DNA from: Flavobacterium sp. BFFFF2
Lineage (GTDB): Bacteria > Bacteroidota > Bacteroidia > Flavobacteriales > Flavobacteriaceae
Length of the DNA stretch: 64,000 bases
Assembly (NCBI GenBank): GCA_002256385.1
Contig: NKJD01000011.1
Coordinates: 23,459-87,458 of the forward strand
Reading direction: 5' to 3'
Made by a program: the position numbers and the translations under genes. How positions within the stretch are numbered: the stretch's first letter is position 1; each line of letters begins with the position of its first letter. Below the pieces are notes generated by a model. That model did not search any database and was not told the origin of the DNA. It saw only the letters and a list, made by a program, of their open reading frames with translations. Below, piece by piece: positions 16,317-27,870 of the stretch.

Positions 16317-18380
16317 ATGTCTACCGATTCTTCCAATACCTTTCCAATTGCCGCAGCCAAACCACATCTTTTAACGGCGCATGGCGAAACCCGCATCGAT
16401 CCCTATTATTGGCTCAATAACCCAGACGATCCGGAGGTTATCAACTATTTAGAAGCCGAAAACAGCTATTACAAAGCCTCAAGCCAGCACTTGGATTCTT
16501 TTAAAGAACAATTGTTTCTAGAATTAAAGAGCCGCATCAAAGAACAGGACGAATCGGTGCCCTATCATTCCAATGGGTACACCTATTTGGTGCGCATGGA
16601 AACGGGTAAAGAATACCCCATTTATTTGAGAAAACCACAGCATTCCAACGAAGAGCCTACTCTTATTATTGATGTAAACGAACGGGCCGTTGGGCATGCG
16701 TATTACCAACTGAGCGGGTTAACCATTTCCGATGACAACCAGTGGCTTGCCTTTTCCGTCGATACCCAATCGAGGCGTCAATATACCATTTGGATCAAGA
16801 ATTTGATCGATGGCACCGAAATAGAGACGCCATTTAAAGATGCAACGGGCGAAATAGCGTGGGCTGCCGACAATGAAACCTTGTATTATGTCCGAAAAGA
16901 TCGGAAAACATTGCGGGCTTATCAGGTTTGGCAATTTAAAAAATCAGATCCGAAAGGCACCGCCCAGTTGGTGTACGAAGAAGATGATGATACATTCGAT
17001 GTCACTATATATAGGAGTAAGTCAAAAAAATATTTGATGTTGAGCGCCGAAAGTACAATGACCACCGAATACCGCATGGCTTTGGCAAACGATCCAAATC
17101 CAACCTTTGAGGTGTTTCACGCGCGTGAACGCGGATTGGAGTATTCGGTTTCTCATTTTAATGAGCAATTTTATATTTTGACAAATGCCGATGGCGCGAC
17201 CAATTTTAAATTGATGACAGCAGCAGAGGGGGCTACTGATAGATCAAATTGGACGGAGGTTTTGCCACACCGCGAAGATGTGTTGTTGGAAGGACTCGAT
17301 GTTTTTGCCGCATTTTTGGTCGTATCTGAGCGGGCCAATGGTTTAGAACAAATTCATATTTACCCCAAAGATGGCGAAGCTTATTATTTGCCATTTCCCA
17401 ACGAAACCTATACCACCTACACCACCACCAACCTCGATTTTGACACAGATTGGTTGCGTTATGCCTTTCAGTCATTGGCAACGCCGACTTCTGTTTTAGA
17501 GTACAATATGAAAACAAGGGAAACGGTTTTGCTAAAAGAGCAAATGGTGATGGGCGGTGATTTTGACAAATCAAATTACCTGGAAAAACGTTGTTGGGCT
17601 ACTGCCCGTGATGGGGTACAAGTGCCTATTTCCATGGTTTATCACAAAAATACAGTGCCAAATGAACATACGCCCGTAATGCTTTATGGGTATGGCTCGT
17701 ATGGTTTATCCATGGAATGCCATTTTTCAACGGTGCGGCTTTCCTTGCTTAATCGTGGTTTTATTTTTGCTATTGCGCATGTGCGCGGGGGCGAAGAAAT
17801 GGGACGCGAATGGTATGAAGATGGTAAATTATTTAAAAAGTGGCACACTTTTCACGATTTTATTGATTGTGGGCAATATTTGGTCGATCAGCAATATACG
17901 TGCCCAAATCATTTGTACGCCGAAGGTGGATCGGCAGGTGGGTTATTGATGGGCGTCGTCATCAATGAACGTCCCGATTTGTTTCATGGGGTCATTGCCC
18001 AAGTGCCTTTTGTGGATGTAGTTACTACCATGTTAGACGAAAGCATTCCATTAACTACGGGCGAATATGATGAATGGGGCAATCCAAACGAAAAAGCGTA
18101 TTACGATTATATGCTTTCTTATTCTCCCTACGACCAAGTGAAGGCCCAGTCGTATCCACATTTGATGGTGACGACCGGTTTGCATGATTCACAAGTACAA
18201 TATTGGGAACCAGCGAAATGGGTGGCAAAATTGAGGACTGTGAAAGCCAATTCAACCCAATTATACTTAATTACACAGATGGAAGCAGGGCATGGTGGAA
18301 AATCAGGAAGGTTCGAAGCACTGCGCGAAATAGCACAAGAATATGTTTTCTTATTAGATTTAGAAGGAATCGGCCTGTAG
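16317..18380 (+). CDS. S9 family serine peptidase (oligopeptidase B / prolyl oligopeptidase type)
   Basis: A 687-residue protein without a signal peptide. The N-terminal part (about 15-400) is the beta-propeller that limits access to small peptides, starting with THE-GETRIDPYYWLNNPDDPEV pattern. The C-terminal alpha/beta-hydrolase domain holds the nucleophile in AEGGSAGGLLMG, the Asp in GLHDSQVQYWEP and the His in EAGHGGKSGR. The family cuts short peptides after basic residues (OpB) or proline (POP); the sequence looks closer to OpB. It is transcribed alone, just downstream of a MITE-like element. Confidence 0.9.
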   Translation: MSTDSSNTFPIAAAKPHLLTAHGETRIDPYYWLNNPDDPEVINYLEAENSYYKASSQHLDSFKEQLFLELKSRIKEQDESVPYHSNGYTYLVRMETGKEYPIYLRKPQHSNEEPTLIIDVNERAVGHAYYQLSGLTISDDNQWLAFSVDTQSRRQYTIWIKNLIDGTEIETPFKDATGEIAWAADNETLYYVRKDRKTLRAYQVWQFKKSDPKGTAQLVYEEDDDTFDVTIYRSKSKKYLMLSAESTMTTEYRMALANDPNPTFEVFHARERGLEYSVSHFNEQFYILTNADGATNFKLMTAAEGATDRSNWTEVLPHREDVLLEGLDVFAAFLVVSERANGLEQIHIYPKDGEAYYLPFPNETYTTYTTTNLDFDTDWLRYAFQSLATPTSVLEYNMKTRETVLLKEQMVMGGDFDKSNYLEKRCWATARDGVQVPISMVYHKNTVPNEHTPVMLYGYGSYGLSMECHFSTVRLSLLNRGFIFAIAHVRGGEEMGREWYEDGKLFKKWHTFHDFIDCGQYLVDQQYTCPNHLYAEGGSAGGLLMGVVINERPDLFHGVIAQVPFVDVVTTMLDESIPLTTGEYDEWGNPNEKAYYDYMLSYSPYDQVKAQSYPHLMVTTGLHDSQVQYWEPAKWVAKLRTVKANSTQLYLITQMEAGHGGKSGRFEALREIAQEYVFLLDLEGIGL

Positions 18381-18395
18381 AAATATTTTTTTTTT

Positions 18396-18403
18396 TACCT
18401 TTG
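18396..18403 (+). promoter_or_regulatory. Minus-7 box for the cysteine-synthase-like gene
   Basis: TACCTTTG matches TAnnTTTG and lies 50 bases before the ATG at 18453. Confidence 0.45.
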
Positions 18404-18452
18404 CGGCGTTTAGACATTTGCAGCATTGATTGACTGCCTTGACTATGCGCGT

Positions 18453-19493
18453 ATGAAAGAAGATATAAAAGCACATGATAATGTTTTGGGTCTCATTGGG
18501 AATACCCCGTTGATACGCCTGAATGCGGTCACGGAGTCTCTGGATGGACATTTTTATGCCAAAGTAGAAGCGTTCAACCCAGGACACTCAACGAAAGACC
18601 GTATTGCCCTATACATCATAGAAAAAGCAGAGCGTGATGGCCTGCTTTCTCCTGGTGATACCATCATTGAAACAACCTCTGGAAACACAGGGTTTAGTTT
18701 GGCAATGGTGAGTATCATTAAGGGCTATCAATGTATTTTGGCAGTAAGTTCCAAGTCGTCAACTGATAAAATAGATATGCTGCGAAGCATGGGTGCAAAG
18801 GTATATGTATGCCCGGCCAATGTGAGCGCAGACGATCCGAGGTCTTATTACAGTGTAGCCAAACGCTTGCACGAAGAAACCAAAGGTTCCATTTATATCA
18901 ATCAATATTTTAACCAGCTCAATGTAGATGCCCATTATGCATCAACTGGCCCCGAAATTTGGGATCAAACGGCGGGAAAAATTACGCACCTCATTGCTTG
19001 TTGTGGCACGGGGGGCACGCTTTCAGGGGCTGCTCGATATATTAAAGAACAAAACCCAGGCGTTCGTATTTTAGGCGTGGATGCTTATGGTTCTGTCCTA
19101 AAGAAATACCACGAAACCAAAGAGTTTGATGCCGAAGAAATTTATCCTTACCGCATTGAAGGATTGGGTAAAAATCTAATTCCTACAGCTACTGACTTTG
19201 ATTTGATTGACCAGTTTGTAAAAGTGACCGACGAAGAAAGTGCCCATGCAGCACGTGAAATTGCCAAAAGAGAAGGCTTGTTTGTTGGATACACTTCTGG
19301 CGCTGTTTTGCAAGCCATCAGGCATTTTGCCGAACAAGGCGAATTCAACGAACAGAGTAGGGTAGTGGCTATATTCCCAGACCACGGTTCACGGTATATG
19401 AGTAAAGTTTTCAGCGATGATTGGATGAGCCAACAAGGTTTTTTTGACAGCATCAATGAAGAAACTTCACAAAAAATAGAAATCATTAAATAA
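18453..19493 (+). CDS. PLP-dependent cysteine synthase / cystathionine beta-synthase family enzyme
   Basis: A fold-type II PLP enzyme of 346 residues from the ATG at 18453 (the longer frame starts at TTG). The PLP lysine is in [10 protein letters not shown] (Lys about 48), the substrate loop is [12 protein letters not shown], and the phosphate-binding loop is [10 protein letters not shown]. No C-terminal CBS (regulatory) domain is present, so a cysteine synthase or a short beta-synthase are both possible. It would make cysteine or cystathionine from an activated serine. A terminator follows the stop, so it is its own unit. Confidence 0.85.
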   Translation: MKEDIKAHDNVLGLIGNTPLIRLNAVTESLDGHFYAKVEAFNPGHSTKDRIALYIIEKAERDGLLSPGDTIIETTSGNTGFSLAMVSIIKGYQCILAVSSKSSTDKIDMLRSMGAKVYVCPANVSADDPRSYYSVAKRLHEETKGSIYINQYFNQLNVDAHYASTGPEIWDQTAGKITHLIACCGTGGTLSGAARYIKEQNPGVRILGVDAYGSVLKKYHETKEFDAEEIYPYRIEGLGKNLIPTATDFDLIDQFVKVTDEESAHAAREIAKREGLFVGYTSGAVLQAIRHFAEQGEFNEQSRVVAIFPDHGSRYMSKVFSDDWMSQQGFFDSINEETSQKIEIIK

Positions 19494-21236
<1,743 letters not shown>

Positions 21237-21264
21237 CCAATTTTTTTTGCATAATACGCAGCAC

Positions 21265-23130
21265 ATGGAAGAAAAAAAAATAGATTATAATTCGATTATT
21301 GGGTTTGTATTGATCTTCATCATTTTTGCTTATATGATGTATCGAAGTGAATCGAATCCATCAAAAAAGACAGCCGAAAAAGCCACAACCGAACAAACGG
21401 TTGCTCCAAAAGCAGCGCCCATAAATGCGGAAACACCCAAAGATTCGGCCACACTGGCCAAGCAAAAAACTACTTTAGGTGCATTTGCTTTTGGCATGCC
21501 GGCCCAAGTTTCTGGCCCCACTTATACGGTTTTAGAAAATGACAAGGTTATTTTAAAAATTGCCAACCAAGGAGGTCAAGTCATTGAAGCCCAGTTAAAA
21601 GGTTTTGAAAAATTCAAGAAAAATTCAGGAAAGCCAGTGTATTTGGTGAAAGATCAGAATGCTGATTTCGGCATTCAATTTACCACCACCGACAACCGCA
21701 CTTTAAATACCCGCGAATTGTATTTTCAGCCTAGTTTGCAAAAATCGGGCAACAACCAAGTGCTTAGTTTGCGTGCGGCTACTGGACCCAATCAAGGTTT
21801 AACCTTTGAATATACCTTGAAACCAAACGATTACATGCTTGATTTTGATGTGTCGTCAACAGGTTTGAAATCGGTGATTGCCGATAAAAAGCCAGTTGAA
21901 TTGCAGTGGAATATGAAAACCTACCGCAACGAAATCAGCATTCCTTACGAAAACCGCTATGCGGAAATTGTATATGAATACGAAGAGGGCAAAGACAATT
22001 ATGTAGGGCAAGGTTCCGACAAAGAAGAAACACCAGACCAAGTGACTTACGTTGCTTTTAAACAGCATTTTTTCACTTCGATTCTGTTAACCCGCACCCC
22101 GTTTGATAAAGCGGTTTTGCATTCAGACGACTTGGTGAAAGACGAAAAAAAGGACACCCTGTTCACCAAACAATTTAGGGCTACTGCGCCCTTGGCCTTG
22201 CACAATGGCGAACTCGATTACAAACTCAATTGGTATTTTGGGCCATCAGATTATAACTTACTGAGTTCGTACGACCGCAATTTAGACGAAATCATTCCGT
22301 TGGGTTGGGGTATTTTTGGTTGGATCAACAAGTACATTTTCTTCAACCTATTTGGCATCTTGGGCATGTTTTTAAGCTACGGAATTGCCATCATTTTATT
22401 CACTTTTATTATCAAATTGGCGATGTCGCCATTTACCTTCAAATCATTTATGTCGCAAGCCAAAATGAAGGTACTGCGGCCCGAAATCAACGCGTTGAAC
22501 GAGAAATTCTCGAAAGACCCGATGAAGCGCCAACAAGAAACCATGAAGTTGTACAGCCAAGCGGGTGTAAACCCCATGGCGGGTTGCGTGCCAGCGCTGA
22601 TCCAATTGCCTTTTGTGTATGCTTCCTTCCAGTTTTTTCCTTCGGCCATCGAATTGCGTCAAAAGGGATTCTTGTGGGCAGACGATTTATCGTCGTTTGA
22701 TGAGGTGGTTCATTTGCCTTTCCACATTCCAGTATATGGCGATCACATCAGTTTATTCCCGATTTTGGCGGCCATAGCCATCTTCTTTTACATGAAAATG
22801 ACTTCAGGCGATCAGGCCATGGCGGCGCCACAACAAGAAGGCATGCCCGACATGACCAAAATGATGAAGGCCATGATTTATATTTCGCCAGTCATGATGT
22901 TGTTGTTCTTTAACAATTATGGATCTGGTTTGAGTTTGTACAATTTTATGTCAAACTTGATTACCATTGGCATTATGTTGGTCATTAAAAAATATTTTAT
23001 TGACAGCGATAAAATTCACGCCAAAATTCAAGACAACAAAACCAAACCCAAAAGCGAATCTAAGTTTCAGCGCCGCATGCGCGAAATGATGGAGCAAGCA
23101 GAGAATCAGAAAAATAAAAATAAGAAATAG
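21265..23130 (+). CDS. yidC: Membrane protein insertase YidC
   Basis: Inserts and folds inner-membrane proteins alone or with SecYEG. With the ATG at 21265 (MEEKKIDYNSIIGFV) it has 621 residues, the usual Bacteroidota length. One N-terminal membrane segment (about 10-27) leads into a large periplasmic domain (about 30-350). The conserved five-helix core follows, with AMSPFTFKSFMSQAKMK, the cytoplasmic hairpin, and MAGCVPALIQLPFVYASFQFF. The tail is basic (RRMREMMEQAENQKNKNKK), fitting ribosome contact. A terminator follows. Confidence 0.95.
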   Translation: MEEKKIDYNSIIGFVLIFIIFAYMMYRSESNPSKKTAEKATTEQTVAPKAAPINAETPKDSATLAKQKTTLGAFAFGMPAQVSGPTYTVLENDKVILKIANQGGQVIEAQLKGFEKFKKNSGKPVYLVKDQNADFGIQFTTTDNRTLNTRELYFQPSLQKSGNNQVLSLRAATGPNQGLTFEYTLKPNDYMLDFDVSSTGLKSVIADKKPVELQWNMKTYRNEISIPYENRYAEIVYEYEEGKDNYVGQGSDKEETPDQVTYVAFKQHFFTSILLTRTPFDKAVLHSDDLVKDEKKDTLFTKQFRATAPLALHNGELDYKLNWYFGPSDYNLLSSYDRNLDEIIPLGWGIFGWINKYIFFNLFGILGMFLSYGIAIILFTFIIKLAMSPFTFKSFMSQAKMKVLRPEINALNEKFSKDPMKRQQETMKLYSQAGVNPMAGCVPALIQLPFVYASFQFFPSAIELRQKGFLWADDLSSFDEVVHLPFHIPVYGDHISLFPILAAIAIFFYMKMTSGDQAMAAPQQEGMPDMTKMMKAMIYISPVMMLLFFNNYGSGLSLYNFMSNLITIGIMLVIKKYFIDSDKIHAKIQDNKTKPKSESKFQRRMREMMEQAENQKNKNKK

Positions 23131-23132
23131 TA

Positions 23133-23157
23133 AAAAGCCCTTCGGGGCTTTTTTTTA
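23133..23157 (+). terminator. Terminator after yidC
   Basis: AAAAGCCC (23133-23140), a TTCG loop and GGGCTTTT are followed by a T-run. Confidence 0.92.
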
Positions 23158-23250
23158 TTCATGTTAAACATCATTTTTTTTTTTTCAATTAAGATAAAAT
23201 TATCCCATTTACAGATTGTTAAACCCATCCATTAGCCGACCAAAAAAATG

Positions 23251-23258
23251 TACCTTTG
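23251..23258 (+). promoter_or_regulatory. Minus-7 box for truA
   Basis: TACCTTTG matches TAnnTTTG, 17 bases before the truA ATG at 23276. Confidence 0.5.
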
Positions 23259-23275
23259 CCCGTTCTAAATGACCT

Positions 23276-24043
23276 ATGGCGCGCTACTTTATTACATTGA
23301 CATATAAAGGAACTAACTACTGTGGATGGCAACGCCAACCGCATGCGCCGTCGGTACAACAAACCTTGGAAGAAGCCATTCAAACGGTGTTTCGACAATC
23401 GGTGAGTCTGACGGCAGCTGGCCGCACAGATACTGGGGTTCACGCCCAATTTATGACTGCGCATTTTGATTGGGCGGAGCCCATTGATCCGCTTGTTTGG
23501 GTCAGTAGATTGAATGCGTATTTGCCCAGCGACATTTCCCTTTTTGACATTTGTCCAGTTCAAGCGGAAGCGCATGCCCGTTTTGATGCCCTTTCACGGA
23601 CGTACCACTATTTTATCCACACGCACAAAAACCCATTTTTAAACGACCGCAGTTGGTACTGCTCGCATCCTTTGCAGTTAGCCCCCATGCAACAGGCAGC
23701 GGATTTATTGCTTACACACGATGATTTTCAGTGTTTTTCAAAAGTGAATACTGACGTAACGCACTTTAAATGCAATGTGATGGCAGCCACTTGGCAGCAA
23801 AACGACGAGCAACTGGTTTTTGAAATTACAGCCAATCGGTTTTTGCGAAACATGGTCCGGGCCATTGTTGGCACCTTGTATGAGGTGGGTCGCGGTAAAC
23901 TGACGCCCGAGCAATTTCAAGACATTTTAGTTAGCAAAAACCGATCGGAAGCCGGATTTTCAGCCCCTGCGCAAGGCTTGTTTTTAACGCAAATTGAGTA
24001 TCCTTATCCTATTTTTAACCCACAAATCTCCGTAGTTTTATAA
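23276..24043 (+). CDS. truA: tRNA pseudouridine synthase A
   Basis: Converts uridines 38-40 of the tRNA anticodon arm to pseudouridine. It has 255 residues, normal length. The catalytic Asp lies in AAGRTDTGVHA (Asp about 52). Other family motifs are YKGTNYCGWQRQP near the start, RTYHYFIHT and ANRFLRNMVRAIVGTL. It ends 3 bases before the ABC transporter gene, so the two are an operon. Confidence 0.95.
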   Translation: MARYFITLTYKGTNYCGWQRQPHAPSVQQTLEEAIQTVFRQSVSLTAAGRTDTGVHAQFMTAHFDWAEPIDPLVWVSRLNAYLPSDISLFDICPVQAEAHARFDALSRTYHYFIHTHKNPFLNDRSWYCSHPLQLAPMQQAADLLLTHDDFQCFSKVNTDVTHFKCNVMAATWQQNDEQLVFEITANRFLRNMVRAIVGTLYEVGRGKLTPEQFQDILVSKNRSEAGFSAPAQGLFLTQIEYPYPIFNPQISVVL

Positions 24044-24046
24044 CCG

Positions 24047-25810
24047 ATGAAAGCCAAAGCCTTTGATATTCGATTATTTCGTAAAATACTCCGATACACC
24101 AAACCTTTTAAAGTGAGGTTTTACAGTGTCATCGCCTTTGCTATATCCTTGTCGGTATTTGCTGCCCTTCGGCCGTATTTGTTAAAACTCACCGTCGACA
24201 AGTACATTGCACCCAAAGACGAACAAGGCTTGGTTTTATACATCAGCCTGATGGGGATTGTGCTGCTGTTAGAGGTTTTCTCGCAATTTTACTTTGTGTA
24301 TTGGGCCAATTGGTTGGGCCAAGATATTATTCGGGTGATTCGATTGCAGCTGTTTAAACACTTTTTACAATTTAAAACGACCTACTTTGACACCAGTCCA
24401 GTGGGCCAATTGGTGACCCGTTCGGTTTCGGATATTGAGCAAATTGCCCGCATTTTCAGCCAAGGACTTTTTATGATTTTGTCCGATTTGATGAAGATGG
24501 CGGTCGTTCTTATTTTTATGTTTTACATGAACTGGCGCCTCACTTGGATCGTAATCATTGCCATGCCTTTTTTGGTGTACATCACCCGTATTTTTCAACG
24601 TAAAATGCAAGTGGCCTTCGAAGAAGTCCGCAACCAGGTGGCCATGATGAATACCTTTGTGCAAGAACGGGTAACAGGCATGAAAATTGTGCAATTATTT
24701 AACCGTGAAGACATTGAGTACAACAAATTTAAGGACATCAACGAGCGCCACAATACGGCTTGGTTGAAAACCATTTTGTACAACTCCATTTTTTTTCCCA
24801 TTGCCGACATTATTTCGTCCTTTTGTTTGGGCGCAGTCGTCATTTATGGTGGTTTTCACATTTTAGATGGCGATAAAATGACCACGTTCGGCGATTTGTT
24901 TTCCTACACCATGTTTATTGGTCTGTTGTTTAATCCATTGCGTCAAATTGCCGATAAATTCAATGAAATGCAAATGGGCATGATTGCCGCCAACAGGGTA
25001 TTTGACATTTTAGAAACCGATGAATGGTCTGAGATCGATGGCACCGAAGAAGTACCCAATTTGAAAGGAAAAATCACTTTTCAAGAGGTGGTTTTTGGCT
25101 ACAATGCAATTGAACCAGTTTTGCATGGCTTGTCCTTTGAGGTGATGCCTGGTGAAACCATTGCCATTGTGGGGGCAACGGGTGCAGGTAAATCGACTAT
25201 CATCAATTTGATGAATCGGTTTTATGACATCCAAGCGGGGCATATCTTGCTGGATGACATGGATGTAAAAAGGTTTAAGTTGCATGAACTGCGACGTAAA
25301 ATGGCGGTGGTACTGCAAGATGTCTTTCTGTTTTCGGACACCATTTACCAAAATATTACATTAGGCGACCCTACTATTAGCCGTGAAACGGTACAATTGG
25401 CTGCGCAACAAATTGGCATCCATGACTTTATTATGTCATTACCTGGCGGCTACGATTTTGATGTAAAAGAACGCGGCAGCGTGTTGTCGTCCGGACAACG
25501 CCAATTGTTGGCCTTTTTGCGCGCCTATGTGTGCAATCCGCAAATTCTAATTTTAGACGAAGCCACCTCATCAATTGACACCCACAGTGAAGAATTGATT
25601 CAAAAAGCTACGCTTACCATTACCAAAGGCCGCACTTCCATTGTCATTGCACACCGGTTGGCCACCGTGGTGAATGCCGACCGCATATTGGTGTTAGACA
25701 AAGGCAAATTGGTAGAGCAAGGCACGCATGACCAATTGGTTGCCATTGAAAATGGGTGGTACCGAAAATTGTATATGTCGCAGTTTACCGACGAAGTGGT
25801 GGGGGAGTAG
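24047..25810 (+). CDS. ABC exporter, fused permease and ATPase (MsbA-like half-transporter)
   Basis: A 587-residue half-transporter. Six membrane segments (about 20-320) are followed by the ATPase domain (about 345-580) with Walker A GATGAGKST, signature LSSGQRQ, Walker B ILILDEATSSID and the switch His in VIAHRL. It would work as a homodimer exporting a lipid or hydrophobic compound. It follows truA by 3 bases. Its last 29 bases up to the first two bases of the stop recur exactly at 27833-27861, so the 3' end marks one boundary of a 2-kb insert. The copy at this end stops with TAG, the other with TAA. Confidence 0.88.
   Translation: MKAKAFDIRLFRKILRYTKPFKVRFYSVIAFAISLSVFAALRPYLLKLTVDKYIAPKDEQGLVLYISLMGIVLLLEVFSQFYFVYWANWLGQDIIRVIRLQLFKHFLQFKTTYFDTSPVGQLVTRSVSDIEQIARIFSQGLFMILSDLMKMAVVLIFMFYMNWRLTWIVIIAMPFLVYITRIFQRKMQVAFEEVRNQVAMMNTFVQERVTGMKIVQLFNREDIEYNKFKDINERHNTAWLKTILYNSIFFPIADIISSFCLGAVVIYGGFHILDGDKMTTFGDLFSYTMFIGLLFNPLRQIADKFNEMQMGMIAANRVFDILETDEWSEIDGTEEVPNLKGKITFQEVVFGYNAIEPVLHGLSFEVMPGETIAIVGATGAGKSTIINLMNRFYDIQAGHILLDDMDVKRFKLHELRRKMAVVLQDVFLFSDTIYQNITLGDPTISRETVQLAAQQIGIHDFIMSLPGGYDFDVKERGSVLSSGQRQLLAFLRAYVCNPQILILDEATSSIDTHSEELIQKATLTITKGRTSIVIAHRLATVVNADRILVLDKGKLVEQGTHDQLVAIENGWYRKLYMSQFTDEVVGE
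25781..25809 (+). repeat. 29-bp direct repeat, left copy (3' end of the ABC gene)
   Basis: Begins CAGTTTACCGACG and ends GGGGGAGTA. It is identical to 27833-27861. The two copies flank an AT-rich segment with one gene. Confidence 0.95.
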
Positions 25811-27832
25811 TTAATTGGCAGAAATCTAAATTTTTAATTTAGAGCTTAGTCAATAAAATGACGCTGTAAAAGTTTATTATTTTTTTTGTTAATGGAAACA
25901 ATTTTTTATCTAGCGATTTACGCGCTAAAGGCTGGAAAAATATCTTTTACTCTACTGTAATTATTTGTTCAAATTTTATTAATCCTTGAATGCTTTTAAT
26001 TTGTGTAATATAGTTTCCAAAGCATAAATTAATTTTGAGATAGCTTTGGTTTTTTTCTATTGATTTAACGAATACAGGAATTGGGTCTTCTACTGCCTCG
26101 AATTCATTTTTATTGTAGACCAACAATACGTTATTATCACTATTGTATGCGGGGAAATTAAATCCTATTTCTTTACTATCTCTTAGTCCAAAACAATTAT
26201 TTTTTATTTGAATATTGTTGTTTACGAATAAATCATTTTTAAAATTTATTTTTTCTGGTTCCACAAATTCTAATTGATCAATACTTTCTAGGTCATAATA
26301 GTAATATGCGGTTTGGTTAATAGTATATGGATTCATATTGAATTTTAAGTGAAATTGATCTGCCATCCATCCGTCTTTTTCATCAATATGGCTGTAACCA
26401 CTTAATATAAGAACTTTTGCATTTACGTCATTTTTAAAGGTCTTATTATAGATTTTCTCCGCCTGCTCATATTCCCGATTATTGTTTTGAGAATCAAACT
26501 CAAAAACTGTAAAACCAATTCTTTTTGCTTCGCGAATCAGATTCCCCATTGTCTGTTCCCTAAAATAGAAGCCATTTGAAAGCGTTGGAAAACCAATGTT
26601 AGTAAGTTTTTCATCATCTGAAAACGCTTCTAAACCAAAGTACCTAAATCCTGCATTATAAAGAGTATTCAAAATAGTACCAACAAGGTAGCGATGTCTT
26701 GGTATATGGTGAGCCTCGTTAAATATGACTAGTTGCTGCGATTTAATGCTGTCGATTAGCGTTTGTGTTTCTATTTCTGTACTATTAAAGTTCTTTTTAT
26801 TGTCTGTAGTGATCTTATTTTTTTGCAGTTTATTAAATTCTTGTTCGGCTGCGGCATTTTCTTGTGCAAAACTGAGGTAAGTTGATAATATTTGTCTATA
26901 AATACTTTCTTCTGTTGTGTTTGTATAATTTAATTCATCTTTTTTTATTTTTTTATATGCTAAATAATTTCCTTTTGAATCAACATTGAAATATTCATTA
27001 GCGGCTTTTATTATATCTTCTTTTCCGCAATATTTATTTTTTAAAGACTCAAATGTCATATCTCGCATCCTTTCATAGTCAACAATATTTTTCAAGATAT
27101 TTTCATTAGCAATATTCCTTTCATAAAAAATGATACTTAGCGTCTTATTTTGAACAGGATATAATACTTCATAAGCATTATATTTTCCAAAATATGTTTT
27201 GTAATATGTAGGTGCATTAGCATTTAAGTTTATCGAATAGCTAGAGAGGTCTACTTTGGCTCTTAAAACCCCTAAAACGTTATAAATTGGTTCCATTGTT
27301 GTAAAGGAATGAAACAGAATTAAATCTTGTTTTTTTACATAACAAGTTTTGCTTAAAATGTATTTGTCTCCTTTGAATAAAGGGTTCTTTAGAAACTCAT
27401 TTTGATTAAAATCACCAAAAAATTGTGTGTAGATGTTTAAACTATCGTTGCAATAATATAAGCACATATTCGATTTTACTTCTCCATTTATAATATAAAG
27501 TTTATTGCTGTTGCAATTTGTTAGAAATATAATAATGAGTAAACATGAAAATCCTCGCATAAAAAGCATTTTAATATTTTAATAAATAACTGTAAATGTG
27601 ATTTAAAATAATTTTGGGGTCACATTAACGGTTTTAACCTTCTTAATTTTGCAAAATAACAGTATAATAAAACCAAAAAATACAAATTAGGTACTTGGCG
27701 TCACTTCCGCGCGAAAAAAGGAGCAAAATTGACTTTTACAACCCCCATGCTTTAAATTAGCAAAACGCGCAAATTACAATAGATTTAAGGAATTGTTTTT
27801 TTAAAATTCACCTTTCTTGGCTATGCATTTCT
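25810..27832. mobile_element. Putative acquired insert of about 2.0 kb between 29-bp direct repeats
   Basis: The segment is visibly richer in A+T than the truA/ABC and recQ genes on either side. It carries a single minus-strand gene and no recognisable integrase or transposase. Removing it together with one repeat copy would leave the ABC gene intact, ending only about 9 bases before the stop of the convergent 27871-28836 gene. That is how an integration site inside a gene's 3' end would look. The gap 27570-27832 inside it holds no ORF and no clear signal. Confidence 0.6.
25947..27560 (-). CDS. Lipoprotein with a ChaN/EreA-like (Tiki-superfamily) domain, cargo of the insert
   Basis: A 537-residue protein from the ATG at 27560 (another ATG 9 bases upstream is possible). 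A lipoprotein signal ends LIIIFLTNC, so it is probably membrane-anchored. The N-terminal half is Asn/Lys/Tyr-rich with no recognised domain. The C-terminal half has VIFNEAHHIPRHR (about 280-292), GFRYFGLEAF and LSGYSHIDEKDG. These resemble the ChaN/erythromycin-esterase/Tiki group, where paired His and Glu residues bind metal or haem or catalyse hydrolysis. The match is by motif only and the substrate is unknown. Codon use is far more AT-rich than its neighbours, suggesting transfer. Confidence 0.7.
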   Translation of the reverse strand: MRGFSCLLIIIFLTNCNSNKLYIINGEVKSNMCLYYCNDSLNIYTQFFGDFNQNEFLKNPLFKGDKYILSKTCYVKKQDLILFHSFTTMEPIYNVLGVLRAKVDLSSYSINLNANAPTYYKTYFGKYNAYEVLYPVQNKTLSIIFYERNIANENILKNIVDYERMRDMTFESLKNKYCGKEDIIKAANEYFNVDSKGNYLAYKKIKKDELNYTNTTEESIYRQILSTYLSFAQENAAAEQEFNKLQKNKITTDNKKNFNSTEIETQTLIDSIKSQQLVIFNEAHHIPRHRYLVGTILNTLYNAGFRYFGLEAFSDDEKLTNIGFPTLSNGFYFREQTMGNLIREAKRIGFTVFEFDSQNNNREYEQAEKIYNKTFKNDVNAKVLILSGYSHIDEKDGWMADQFHLKFNMNPYTINQTAYYYYDLESIDQLEFVEPEKINFKNDLFVNNNIQIKNNCFGLRDSKEIGFNFPAYNSDNNVLLVYNKNEFEAVEDPIPVFVKSIEKNQSYLKINLCFGNYITQIKSIQGLIKFEQIITVE

Positions 27833-27861
27833 CAGTTTACCGACGAAGTGGTGGGGGAGTA
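27833..27861 (+). repeat. 29-bp direct repeat, right copy
   Basis: Identical over 29 bases to the end of the ABC transporter gene at 25781-25809. The next base completes TAA here, TAG in the left copy. Confidence 0.95.
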
Positions 27862-27870
27862 ATCCAGTAA

